From contig QHMQ01000080.1 of assembly GCA_003217835.1 (NCBI GenBank), positions 1-6,601 on the forward strand: 6,601 nucleotides of DNA, given 5' to 3'. A program made the position numbers and the translations under genes. The notes beneath the pieces were generated by a model. It did no database searches. It had not been told where the DNA came from and was given only the letters and a program-made list of their open reading frames with translations. This DNA comes from Verrucomicrobiota bacterium (lineage in GTDB: Bacteria; Verrucomicrobiota; Verrucomicrobiia; Chthoniobacterales; UBA10450). This document shows, piece after piece, positions 1 through 5,919 of this stretch (its first letter is position 1; every line of letters begins with the position of its first letter).

Positions 1-691
1 GATGGATTAGCCAATTGCGCGGCGGATCGGAAAAATCTTTGCCGAGCGTTTGCAGTGATTTGCGCACGACAAATTTTGTTGCTTGGAAAATCGCTGCGCG
101 TCCACGCTCGCTTAATTTTCCTGTCCGCTTCGATGGCAAAATTCTTGCTCGCCACAAAATTTCGTCCGCCATCCAATTACCGATTCCTGAGAAGCCGGAT
201 TGCATGAGCAAAACGGCTTTGATCGGCGCTTTCCGATGTCGATCCAAGAATTGATCGACGAATTTTCGATCGAACTCTGGCGAAATTATCTCGGGAACGC
301 TACTCTTCCACCAATCGGGCTCATCCGGGCCATGGTGAAAACGCACTCGACCGAATTGTCGCGAGTCGGTGAAGACCAGCGCACGTTCGCGTTGATACAA
401 AACTAGATGGCCATACTTGTTTGGCCGAAAACTCGCCGATTCGACACGGATTTTGCCCGTCATGCCGAGATGAATTCCGAGCCAGCTGTCGCCCGAAAAT
501 TGAAACAACATTCGTTTGCCGCGGACGCCCGAATTCAACAACTTTTCGCCGACAAGGCTTTCCTGAAGCGCGCGCGCGTTCGTTCCGCGAAAAACGCGGT
601 TCCGCGGATGCAGGCGGACATCGACAATCTCGTCGCCACGAGCAGGATTCCATTGCTTACGATACCATTCGACCTCCGCCAGCTCCGGCAT
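1..691 (-). CDS. mutM: Formamidopyrimidine-DNA glycosylase (Fpg/MutM), C-terminus cut by window edge
   Basis: Base-excision repair enzyme that removes oxidised purines such as 8-oxoguanine and cleaves the abasic site. The frame is open from the ATG at 691 to the left edge, giving 230 residues of a family that is usually 270-290. Seen: the N-terminus MPELAEVE, with catalytic Pro2 and Glu3 exposed after Met removal; the conserved Lys59 in RGKRMLF; the HLGMTGK loop (74-80); DSRQFGRV with the DNA-intercalating-type Arg111; and the helix-two-turn-helix segment GIGNWMADEILWRA (169-182) containing Asn172. The zinc finger expected near the C-terminus would lie outside the window. The start is fixed by biochemistry, because Pro2 must become the N-terminal nucleophile. 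No Shine-Dalgarno is seen. The fifth residue is Ala where most Fpg proteins have Pro. The gene is divergent from trxB. The identification is firm; activity cannot be judged without the zinc finger. Confidence 0.93.
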   Translation of the reverse strand, partial: MPELAEVEWYRKQWNPARGDEIVDVRLHPRNRVFRGTNARALQESLVGEKLLNSGVRGKRMLFQFSGDSWLGIHLGMTGKIRVESASFRPNKYGHLVLYQRERALVFTDSRQFGRVRFHHGPDEPDWWKSSVPEIISPEFDRKFVDQFLDRHRKAPIKAVLLMQSGFSGIGNWMADEILWRARILPSKRTGKLSERGRAAIFQATKFVVRKSLQTLGKDFSDPPRNWLIH

Positions 692-696
692 GGCGG

Positions 697-702
697 AGAG
701 TA
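697..702 (-). promoter_or_regulatory. Possible -10 element of mutM (leaderless-type)
   Basis: On the minus strand TACTCT ends 5 bp before the ATG at 691. Transcription would then start at or next to the start codon, and no Shine-Dalgarno sequence lies between. No good -35 hexamer is seen 16-18 bp upstream. The call rests on position and on the similar arrangement at trxB. Confidence 0.35.
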
Positions 703-901
703 CGTGGCGCAATCCTGTTGTCGATCTTTGCGCGCTGAACACGCTGCAGTCACTGCGGCCAGCGGGTCATTCCGATGGCTGTTCTTCATAGCGAGCCCCA
801 TTGAGCAGGACAGACTGGAAGCCTGATCGACGCACAGATCCGCACGGTGGACGGATTCGTCCTGTGGCGAATTGGAAGTCTGTGTTCCGGCTTGCGCCGT
901 G

Positions 902-910
902 TGCTAAGTT
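902..910 (+). promoter_or_regulatory. Possible extended -10 element of trxB (leaderless-type)
   Basis: TGC-TAAGTT fits an extended -10 (TGn followed by TAnnnT). Its last base is 5 bp before the ATG at 916, so a start site 6-7 bp downstream would fall on the start codon itself. There is no Shine-Dalgarno sequence before 916. A -35 element is not obvious, which an extended -10 can tolerate. Confidence 0.4.
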
Positions 911-915
911 TACTC

Positions 916-1845
916 ATGGAAAAGGTTATCATTGTGGGGAGCGGCTGCGCCGGGCTAACGGCGGCGATTTACGCTTCGCGCGCCAACCTTGGTCCACTCG
1001 TGCTTGAGGGTCGACAACCTGGCGGTCAGCTCTCCACGACGACACTGGTTGAAAATTACCCGGGCTTTCCTGAAGGAATTGATGGACCGCAACTCATCTT
1101 AAACATGCACAAACAAGCGGAAAAATTCGGCGCGCGCTTCTCTTACGCCGAGGTGACGGATTTTGAGCCCCGCAACAGTCACGTTCGCATCAAAGCCGAT
1201 GACGAATGGCTGGAGACGCAGGCACTCATTATCGCCAGTGGAGCTTCCGCGCGTTATTTGGGGCTCGAAAACGAGGAGAAATTGATCGGACACGGTCTCA
1301 CCTCGTGTGCAACCTGTGATGGTGCATTTTACAAGAATGTGCCCGTATGTGTGATCGGTGGCGGAGATTCAGCGGCCGAAGAGTCGCTTTTTCTCACCCG
1401 TTTTGCCTCAAAGGTTTATTTGATTCATCGGCGGGACAAAATGCGCGCCTCCAAGATCATGGCCGACCGCGTTTTCACGAACAAAAAGATCGAGCCAATC
1501 TGGAATACAGTCGTGACAAAATATATTCCAGATGAAAAAGGTGAGATGCGGGCGGTCCGCTTGCGAAATGTGCAAACAAACGAGGAGCGCGAGTTGCCTG
1601 TGGCCTGCGTGTTCGTCGCCATCGGTCACGATCCCAACACCCAAGCGTTCGCGGGAAGACTTGACGCCGACCCGGAAGGGTATTTGATCGCGAAAAATTT
1701 GGCTGAGAGCAAACACCCCGGTGTTTTTATCGCGGGCGATGTGGCAGATCGCGTCTACAAACAAGCGGTTACTGCGGCTGGCACAGGCTGTGCCGCCGCC
1801 ATGGATGCGGAGCGTTACTTAAGCGAACTGGAATCGCGCGCCTGA
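916..1845 (+). CDS. trxB: Thioredoxin reductase (NADPH), TrxB
   Basis: A flavoenzyme of the cytoplasm that passes electrons from NADPH through FAD and a redox disulfide to thioredoxin. The 309 residues match the usual ~310-320 of low-molecular-weight bacterial TrxB. In order: FAD dinucleotide fold VGSGCAGLTAA (7-17, Cys at the usual Pro position), the PGGQLSTTTLVENYPG flavin segment (35-50), the active-site motif CATC (131-134) followed by Asp135, the NADPH fold GGGDSAAEE (148-156) with HRRD at 171-174 for the 2'-phosphate, and the C-terminal FAD motif GVFIAGDVAD (269-278) followed by the QAVTAAGTG helix. The open frame extends to a GTG at 847, but the fold begins directly at MEKVIIVGSG, so ATG 916 is chosen. 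No Shine-Dalgarno precedes it. A glycosyltransferase follows after 25 bp and may be co-transcribed. Confidence 0.96.
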   Translation: MEKVIIVGSGCAGLTAAIYASRANLGPLVLEGRQPGGQLSTTTLVENYPGFPEGIDGPQLILNMHKQAEKFGARFSYAEVTDFEPRNSHVRIKADDEWLETQALIIASGASARYLGLENEEKLIGHGLTSCATCDGAFYKNVPVCVIGGGDSAAEESLFLTRFASKVYLIHRRDKMRASKIMADRVFTNKKIEPIWNTVVTKYIPDEKGEMRAVRLRNVQTNEERELPVACVFVAIGHDPNTQAFAGRLDADPEGYLIAKNLAESKHPGVFIAGDVADRVYKQAVTAAGTGCAAAMDAERYLSELESRA

Positions 1846-1856
1846 CAATTTTCCTA

Positions 1857-1869
1857 GTCGATTTTCGAC
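1857..1869 (+). repeat. Small perfect hairpin just before the glycosyltransferase start
   Basis: GTCGA-TTT-TCGAC forms a 5-bp stem with a 3-nt loop and ends one base before the GTG at 1871. It occupies the place where a ribosome binding site would be. It lacks a following T-run, so it is not an intrinsic terminator. It may affect translation of the downstream gene, or may be chance. Confidence 0.3.
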
Positions 1870-1870
1870 G

Positions 1871-3055
1871 GTGAAGATTTGCGATCTGACTCAGTTCTAT
1901 TCGCCGCTGAGCGGCGGGGTGAAACGTTATGTTCACGAAAAGATCGCGTACATCGGCAACTACTTACCGGCGACCGAACATATCCTCATCGTTCCTGGGC
2001 CGAAAACGCAAATGACCTGCAATGGCCGGTCACGCATTTATTCCATTCGCTCCCCATTGCTTTCGCGCGCGTCGCGCTATCGGGCACTTCTGAACCTGCG
2101 CGCCGTCGAAGAGATTTTAGAACAGGAACGTCCTGATATAATCGAATCGAGCGATCCATACCAAGTTGGTTGGAAGGCGATCGCCATCGGGCGTTCCCAG
2201 AAAATTCCGGTCATCGGTTTTTATCATTCGCATTTCCCCGAAGCATATTTGCGTAGCGGCATGAAATTTCTCGGCAAACGCGGGACGCATCGCGCAATGA
2301 AGTTGACGCGCGGTTACGTGCGCAAGCTCTATAATCAATTTCAGGCCACGCTCGTACCATCGGAACTGTTGGCGGAACTTCTCTCTGACTGGGGGGTGCG
2401 CAATGTGCGCGCCGTCCGCCTCGGCGTAAACACCGACATCTTCAAACCGGCGCCAGACGACGGACACACGACGCGTGAGTCGTTAGGGATTACCCGAAGT
2501 CAGAAGTTGCTTCTGTACGTCGGCCGGTTGGCCAAGGAAAAGAACACTGAAACGTTGTTTCGCAGTTTCGATCTCTTGCACCGGCGGCGGCCAAACGATT
2601 TTCACCTGCTTATAATCGGGGACGGACCGCAGCGCCATCAGGTTCGAGAGTCACAGCGGCATACCGGAAACGTCTCGTGGATTCAGTATTGCACCGATTC
2701 GACTGATCTTGCGCGCTATTATCGCGCGGCCGATCTGTTCGTTCACCCGGGCGTTCAGGAAACATTTGGCCTTGTCGCGCTGGAAAGTCAGGCCTGCGGC
2801 ACGCCCGTGGTGGGAATTCACGGCAGTTACATGGACCGGATTATTTGTCATGAGCAGGAATCGTGGGCTCGAGAAAACACTGCGGAGGCTCTCGCCGATG
2901 CCGTTGAGGCATTGAGCGCGCAAAAACTGCAGACGTTGGGTAGCACTGCAGCACAATATGCCGGAGCAGATTATGCGTGGCCGTGTGTGTTTGAGCAGTT
3001 TTTTTGTATTTACCGCGAGGTCTGCTCCGGTTACACAGGAACCATCAACGAATGA
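1871..3055 (+). CDS. GT4-type (GT-B fold) glycosyltransferase
   Basis: Probable retaining glycosyltransferase of family GT4 that transfers a sugar from a nucleotide donor to a lipid or glycan acceptor on the inner face of the membrane; donor and acceptor cannot be read from the sequence. 394 residues. The N-terminal acceptor-side domain opens with KICDLTQFYSPLSGGVKRYV, where the Gly-Gly turn contacts the donor in the family, and continues through DIIESSDP (89-96) and FYHSHFPEAY (117-126). The linker has VPSELLAELL (162-171) and LGVNTDIFKPAP (184-195). The C-terminal donor domain has LLYVGRLAKEKN (214-225, phosphate-binding Arg219 and Lys224) and the E-x7-E pair Glu297/Glu305 in ETFGLVALE, then ACGTPVVG. 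The closest characterised relatives I recall are the MgtA/PimB-like mannosyltransferases. The start is a GTG placed directly before KICDLTQFY, without a Shine-Dalgarno. It overlaps the next gene by 4 bp. Confidence 0.9.
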   Translation: MKICDLTQFYSPLSGGVKRYVHEKIAYIGNYLPATEHILIVPGPKTQMTCNGRSRIYSIRSPLLSRASRYRALLNLRAVEEILEQERPDIIESSDPYQVGWKAIAIGRSQKIPVIGFYHSHFPEAYLRSGMKFLGKRGTHRAMKLTRGYVRKLYNQFQATLVPSELLAELLSDWGVRNVRAVRLGVNTDIFKPAPDDGHTTRESLGITRSQKLLLYVGRLAKEKNTETLFRSFDLLHRRRPNDFHLLIIGDGPQRHQVRESQRHTGNVSWIQYCTDSTDLARYYRAADLFVHPGVQETFGLVALESQACGTPVVGIHGSYMDRIICHEQESWARENTAEALADAVEALSAQKLQTLGSTAAQYAGADYAWPCVFEQFFCIYREVCSGYTGTINE

Positions 3056-3741
3056 AGAGCGAGAGGTCATTCACAATTCGAAGCTATCGCGATTGCGATC
3101 GCGCCGCTGTGAGGCGCTTGTGCTGCCAAACTGGGTTCCTCGGCGAACCGATCGATCCCGTTTACGAAGATCGACAATTGTTCGCCGATTTTCTTACGAC
3201 TTACTATACCGACCACGAACCCGAATCGTGCTTCCTCCTTGAAATCGACGGCGAGATTCGAGGCTATCTGCTTGGCTCACGCAAGCCCCTGCGCAATCAG
3301 ATCTATGCGTTCTATCAAAATGTTTGGCTCTTTTTCCGCGCGCTTACCCGCTACATTCGCTACAACGCACGCTCGCGGCGCTTCATCCGTTGGACGCTCG
3401 TCCACGGGTGGCGCGAAGTGCCAGCCGCACCGCGTCGCGTTGCGCATTTTCACATCAATCTTCTCCCGGATGCACGCAAGGTTTCTACGACGCGCGCTCT
3501 AATGAGCGCGTATCTGAGTTATCTCTACCGCTCGGGTGAGAAACGTGTTTACGGGCAGATCGTCACATTTGAAAGCCGACGTGGCGAAAAGATGTTCGAG
3601 CGTTATGGATTCAAGGTTTTGAATCGCGCCGAGATCACAAAATACAAAGCCTTCTATCCTGAATCAGTTTACCTCAGCACCGTGATCAAGAATCTGGAAA
3701 CGGCCGAACCGCTCTCGGCCTACACGCGCGTCCGCGAATAA
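3052..3741 (+). CDS. GNAT-like N-acetyltransferase (divergent)
   Basis: Putative acetyl-CoA-dependent acetyltransferase of 229 residues; the substrate is unknown. The GNAT layout is visible: TIRSYRDCDRAAVRRL (8-23) as strand 1 and helix 1, CFLLEIDGEIRGYLLGS (60-76) as strands 2-3, VAHFHINLLPDARKVSTTRAL (130-150) as strand 4 and the pantetheine/CoA loop, and GEKMFERYGFKVLN (178-191) as the conserved C-terminal helix-strand. The usual R/Q-x-x-G-x-G/A loop is not intact: the sequence there is ARKVSTTRALM, without glycines. An insertion rich in Arg and aromatics (about 85-122) separates strands 3 and 4. The start ATG overlaps the glycosyltransferase stop as ATGA, with a possible AGGA at 3037-3040. 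Coupling suggests that it modifies the same glycan or its precursor, which is inference. Confidence 0.75.
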   Translation: MKSERSFTIRSYRDCDRAAVRRLCCQTGFLGEPIDPVYEDRQLFADFLTTYYTDHEPESCFLLEIDGEIRGYLLGSRKPLRNQIYAFYQNVWLFFRALTRYIRYNARSRRFIRWTLVHGWREVPAAPRRVAHFHINLLPDARKVSTTRALMSAYLSYLYRSGEKRVYGQIVTFESRRGEKMFERYGFKVLNRAEITKYKAFYPESVYLSTVIKNLETAEPLSAYTRVRE

Positions 3742-3754
3742 AAGCGACGACAAC

Positions 3755-3790
3755 TTGTTAACGCTGGACGTGTGCGGTAAACTGCGCGCG
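3755..3790 (+). promoter_or_regulatory. Promoter of tRNA-Thr with GC-rich discriminator
   Basis: TTGTTA (3755-3760), a 17-bp spacer and TAAACT (3778-3783) form a sigma-70-type promoter. The expected start site is near 3790, about 8 bp before the tRNA. The bases directly after the -10 are GCGCGCG (3784-3790). GC-rich discriminators of this kind make stable-RNA promoters sensitive to ppGpp in well-studied bacteria, so growth-rate or stringent control is likely. It lies 13 bp after the acetyltransferase stop, so the tRNA need not depend on read-through. Confidence 0.7.
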
Positions 3791-3797
3791 TCTTTTT

Positions 3798-3873
3798 GCC
3801 GGCATAGCTCAGCTGGTAGAGCAGCTGATTTGTAATCAGCAGGTCGTCGGTTCGAATCCGACTGCCGGCTCCA
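3798..3873 (+). tRNA. tRNA-Thr (anticodon UGU), CCA encoded
   Basis: 76-nt cloverleaf. The acceptor stem GCCGGCA pairs perfectly with TGCCGGC, followed by discriminator T (3870) and encoded CCA (3871-3873). The D arm is GCTCAGCTGGTAGAGC. The anticodon stem GCTGA/TCAGC (3824-3828/3836-3840) encloses the loop TTTGTAA with anticodon TGT at 3831-3833, which reads ACA and by wobble other ACN Thr codons. The T arm is GTCGG-TTCGAAT-CCGAC. The gene is convergent with the ABC operon; no T-rich terminator follows it. Confidence 0.97.
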
Positions 3874-3882
3874 GCGCTCACG

Positions 3883-4032
3883 TCAGGCAGCCGCGCTTGC
3901 TTCGCCGACGCGCAGGTTCATCCCCATGACACGGAAGATACGGTCGCGTTTTTCGAGATAGCCGGGCGAATCGAGGTCGCGCGGACGCGACAGATCGACA
4001 TCGACGATTTCCTGGATGGTCGCGGGACGCCG
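3883..4032 (-). pseudogene. C-terminal remnant of a second ABC-transporter ATPase (NrtD/SsuB-like)
   Basis: Read on the minus strand this piece encodes RRPATIQEIVDVDLSRPRD followed by LDSPGYLEKRDRIFRVMGM and ends in TGA at 3883-3885. It resembles the C-terminal end of nitrate/sulfonate-type ATPases, and of the neighbouring ATPase: aligned to that protein's QRPGRIEQTISIALERPRD, 8 of 19 positions are identical. There is no Walker A, signature or Walker B and no start codon before codon 36, so it cannot be made independently. It is in the same frame as the ATPase gene and separated from it by one TAA and nine codons. 35 of its 49 codons end in G or C, so coding character is retained. Alternatives are a tandem-duplication relic or a read-through extension. 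Confidence 0.65.
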
Positions 4033-4059
4033 CTGGCCTATCGGGCGGCGGCAGCCTAT

Positions 4060-4863
4060 TTAGCTTTTGTTTTCTATCGAAGCGTTGCCGGCGAAATGCA
4101 GAAGCTCGAGGATGTCGCCACGAAGCCGAAGGAAATTTTGGTGGCTACGGTCGCGCGGCCGTTCCAAGGCAATCGAAATAGTCTGTTCGATTCTTCCAGG
4201 ACGCTGGGTCATGATGACAATGCGATTGCTCATATAAATGGCTTCGTCGATGTCGTGAGTGACGAGGAGCATGGTCGTGCCCCGGGCCTGCCAAAGACGA
4301 AGCACTTCATCTTGCATGCGCATACGCGTAAAGGCATCGAGCGCGCCGAGGGGCTCATCGAGAAGCAGCGCTTTCGGATGATTGACAAGCGCGCGTGCCA
4401 AAGCAACGCGCTGCGCCATCCCGCCGGAAAGATGGTGTGGATAGGCGTTGGCAAAACCCTCCAGACCGACGAGCCGCATGAATTCATCTACCTCATGTCG
4501 CTTTTCGTGCAGAACATGCCGGGCGACGAGACCCGCCTCGATGTTCCCTCGAACAGTAAGCCACGGAAACAAGCTTGGGTCTTGAAAGACCAATCCGCGT
4601 TCCGCGCCAGGGCTCTTAATTGGTTCCGAGCCGATGAAAACTTCGCCGGAATCCGGTGAGTCGAGCCCGGCAAGGAGGCGCAGGAGCGTGGATTTGCCGC
4701 ATCCACTCGGACCAACGAGCGAAACTAGTTCACCGGCGGCCAGCGAAAGCGACACGTTTTGAAGAGCCGCATGTCGCGCGAGTGGATCATCCGGTGCAGG
4801 GAAACTCTTGCTGACTTCGTGAAGGCGGAGCGAAGAGGCTTTACCTTCGGCGACGACTACCAC
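4060..4863 (-). CDS. ABC transporter ATPase, nitrate/sulfonate/taurine importer family
   Basis: Cytoplasmic ATPase that powers uptake through the adjacent permease. 267 residues from the GTG at 4863, typical for NrtD/SsuB/TauB. Seen, in order: Walker A GPSGCGKST (51-59), Q-loop in FQDPSLFPWLTV (Gln94), signature LSGGMAQR (145-152), Walker B ALLLDEP (165-171) followed by the D-loop LGALD, and switch His203 in LLVTHDIDEA. The C-terminus RPGRIEQTISIALERPRD is characteristic of this subfamily. The frame is open to an ATG at 4986, but that start would place about 41 residues inside the permease gene. GTG 4863 overlaps the permease stop by 7 bp and has AAGGGAG 7 nt upstream. The gene is the last intact member of the operon. 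Substrate (nitrate, sulfonate, taurine, thiamine-precursor-like or other) is not determined. Confidence 0.93.
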   Translation of the reverse strand: MVVVAEGKASSLRLHEVSKSFPAPDDPLARHAALQNVSLSLAAGELVSLVGPSGCGKSTLLRLLAGLDSPDSGEVFIGSEPIKSPGAERGLVFQDPSLFPWLTVRGNIEAGLVARHVLHEKRHEVDEFMRLVGLEGFANAYPHHLSGGMAQRVALARALVNHPKALLLDEPLGALDAFTRMRMQDEVLRLWQARGTTMLLVTHDIDEAIYMSNRIVIMTQRPGRIEQTISIALERPRDRSHQNFLRLRGDILELLHFAGNASIENKS

Positions 4864-5888
4864 TTGATCACTCCCTTTTGCCAGACGAGTACCCGATCTC
4901 GAACTTTGAATAACATGGTCATGATAGTGGAGAAAAAAGCGGCCATTATGATGAGCGCGGCGAAAACTTTGCCGTACTCCGCCCAACCTTGTGCCCAGCT
5001 CACGTACCAGCCCAGCCCCGATTTAACGCCGACCGTTTCGGCCACGACGAGGGTCAGGAACGAAGCGCCCAGCCCCATGAAAAGGCCGATGAAAATATTT
5101 GGGATCGCGGCTGGAACGGCAACGCGAAAGATCAAATAACCGCGCCCTGCGCCGAGGGTTCGCGCGACGTCGAGATAAGATGCCCGAGTGTTGGAAATGC
5201 CCGAGGCGGTCAACATCGTTACCGGAAACCAGACGGCGAGTGCAATCAGCGCGGCCGCGGAAACAACGGCCGAGGGCGAGATAACCATGGCAAGTGGAAT
5301 CCACGCGGTCGCCGGTATCGGACCAACGACCTTTAGGACCGGCATTCCCCAATAGCGGATCGGCGACGACCAACCAATGCAAATTCCACTGATCAAGCCA
5401 GCGACCACACCCAGCGCGTACCCGCTGATCAAGAGAATAAGCGAGTGCCAGGTACTATCGAACAGGAGCATACGGTCGCTGATTAAGCTTTGCAGGACTT
5501 TTGCCGGGCTGGGAAAATAGGGAAGCGGAAGCAAACGCAAACCAGAAGTGATTATTTCCCAAAGGCAGAGCAGTAACGCTACTGCGGCAAGAATCGGATG
5601 CATGTTCTGCCTCCATCGGCGCAAACTGCTCCAAAGCACCTGAGCTGGCGCAGTGAGAAGGGCTATGGCGAGAACAGCGCAAAGGAATACGGTGTATGAA
5701 CGGGTTTCGAGCGCCGGTTCCTTTTTGGAAACAAACAGATGAACAGCAAGAGCGACTGCGACGGCCAACGAAAACGTCAACAGTGTTCGCAAGCGTGCGC
5801 CTACCGGAGCGGCCGGAAGAGTCTGGGCGCGTGATTTCACCAAAGGCGGAGTGGTGAATGCATCCTCGTTCCCATTGGAGGGTGTCAT
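4857..5888 (-). CDS. ABC transporter permease, SsuC/TauC/NrtB family, with N-terminal membrane extension
   Basis: Inner-membrane channel subunit, expected to act as a homodimer with the ATPase encoded next. 343 residues, longer than the usual 250-290. The core binding-protein-dependent transport domain runs from about 140 to 340: hydrophobic segments near 147-172, 184-203, 207-228, 264-285 and 307-326, with the EAA-type ATPase-contact loop LDVARTLGAGRGYLIFRVAVP (239-259), including the conserved Gly. PYFPSPAKVLQSL (123-135) is the typical lead-in of this family. In front are extra hydrophobic segments at about 35-52, 66-82 and 98-116, preceded by a polar N-terminus. The start is ATG 5888, without a clear Shine-Dalgarno; the binding-protein gene ends 31 bp upstream. 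The stop overlaps the ATPase start. Confidence 0.92.
   Translation of the reverse strand: MTPSNGNEDAFTTPPLVKSRAQTLPAAPVGARLRTLLTFSLAVAVALAVHLFVSKKEPALETRSYTVFLCAVLAIALLTAPAQVLWSSLRRWRQNMHPILAAVALLLCLWEIITSGLRLLPLPYFPSPAKVLQSLISDRMLLFDSTWHSLILLISGYALGVVAGLISGICIGWSSPIRYWGMPVLKVVGPIPATAWIPLAMVISPSAVVSAAALIALAVWFPVTMLTASGISNTRASYLDVARTLGAGRGYLIFRVAVPAAIPNIFIGLFMGLGASFLTLVVAETVGVKSGLGWYVSWAQGWAEYGKVFAALIIMAAFFSTIMTMLFKVRDRVLVWQKGVIKW
4871..4877 (-). promoter_or_regulatory. Shine-Dalgarno that decides the ATPase start
   Basis: AAGGGAG on the minus strand lies 7 nt before the GTG at 4863 and inside the last codons of the permease. It is the clearest ribosome binding site in the window and supports the GTG over the in-frame ATG at 4986. 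Confidence 0.7.
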
Positions 5889-5919
5889 CGACTAATAGAA
5901 ACTTGCGGCTTGAGTTCTT

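Noticed and set aside
407..826. Plus-strand open frames over the left 800 bp (for example 407-826 and 421-738)
   Set aside because: They lie antisense to the mutM gene, which has recognisable catalytic motifs; their translations show no family features.
810..883. Inverted repeats in the mutM-trxB intergenic region (ACAGACT 810-816 with AGTCTGT 877-883; ATCCG 838-842 with CGGAT 852-856)
   Set aside because: Short arms, long spacer in the first, no link to the start sites; expected by chance in 224 bp, so not called as operators.
847..915. Longer trxB start at GTG 847
   Set aside because: The added 23 residues are not part of the family, and the FAD fold begins directly at ATG 916.
3004..3051. 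Longer acetyltransferase start at 3004
   Set aside because: It lies within the glycosyltransferase reading frame, while ATG 3052 gives the typical ATGA junction.
3874..3882. Terminator after the tRNA or the ABC operon
   Set aside because: No GC-rich stem followed by a T-run is visible on either strand between the tRNA and the remnant.
4096..4659. 187-residue plus-strand open frame
   Set aside because: It is antisense to the ATPase Walker and signature region and has no recognisable domain.
4864..4986. Longer ATPase start at ATG 4986
   Set aside because: It would overlap the permease by 130 bp and add non-family sequence; GTG 4863 has a good Shine-Dalgarno.
4759..5139. 126-residue plus-strand open frame
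   Set aside because: It is antisense to the ATPase/permease junction; a shadow of their codon bias.
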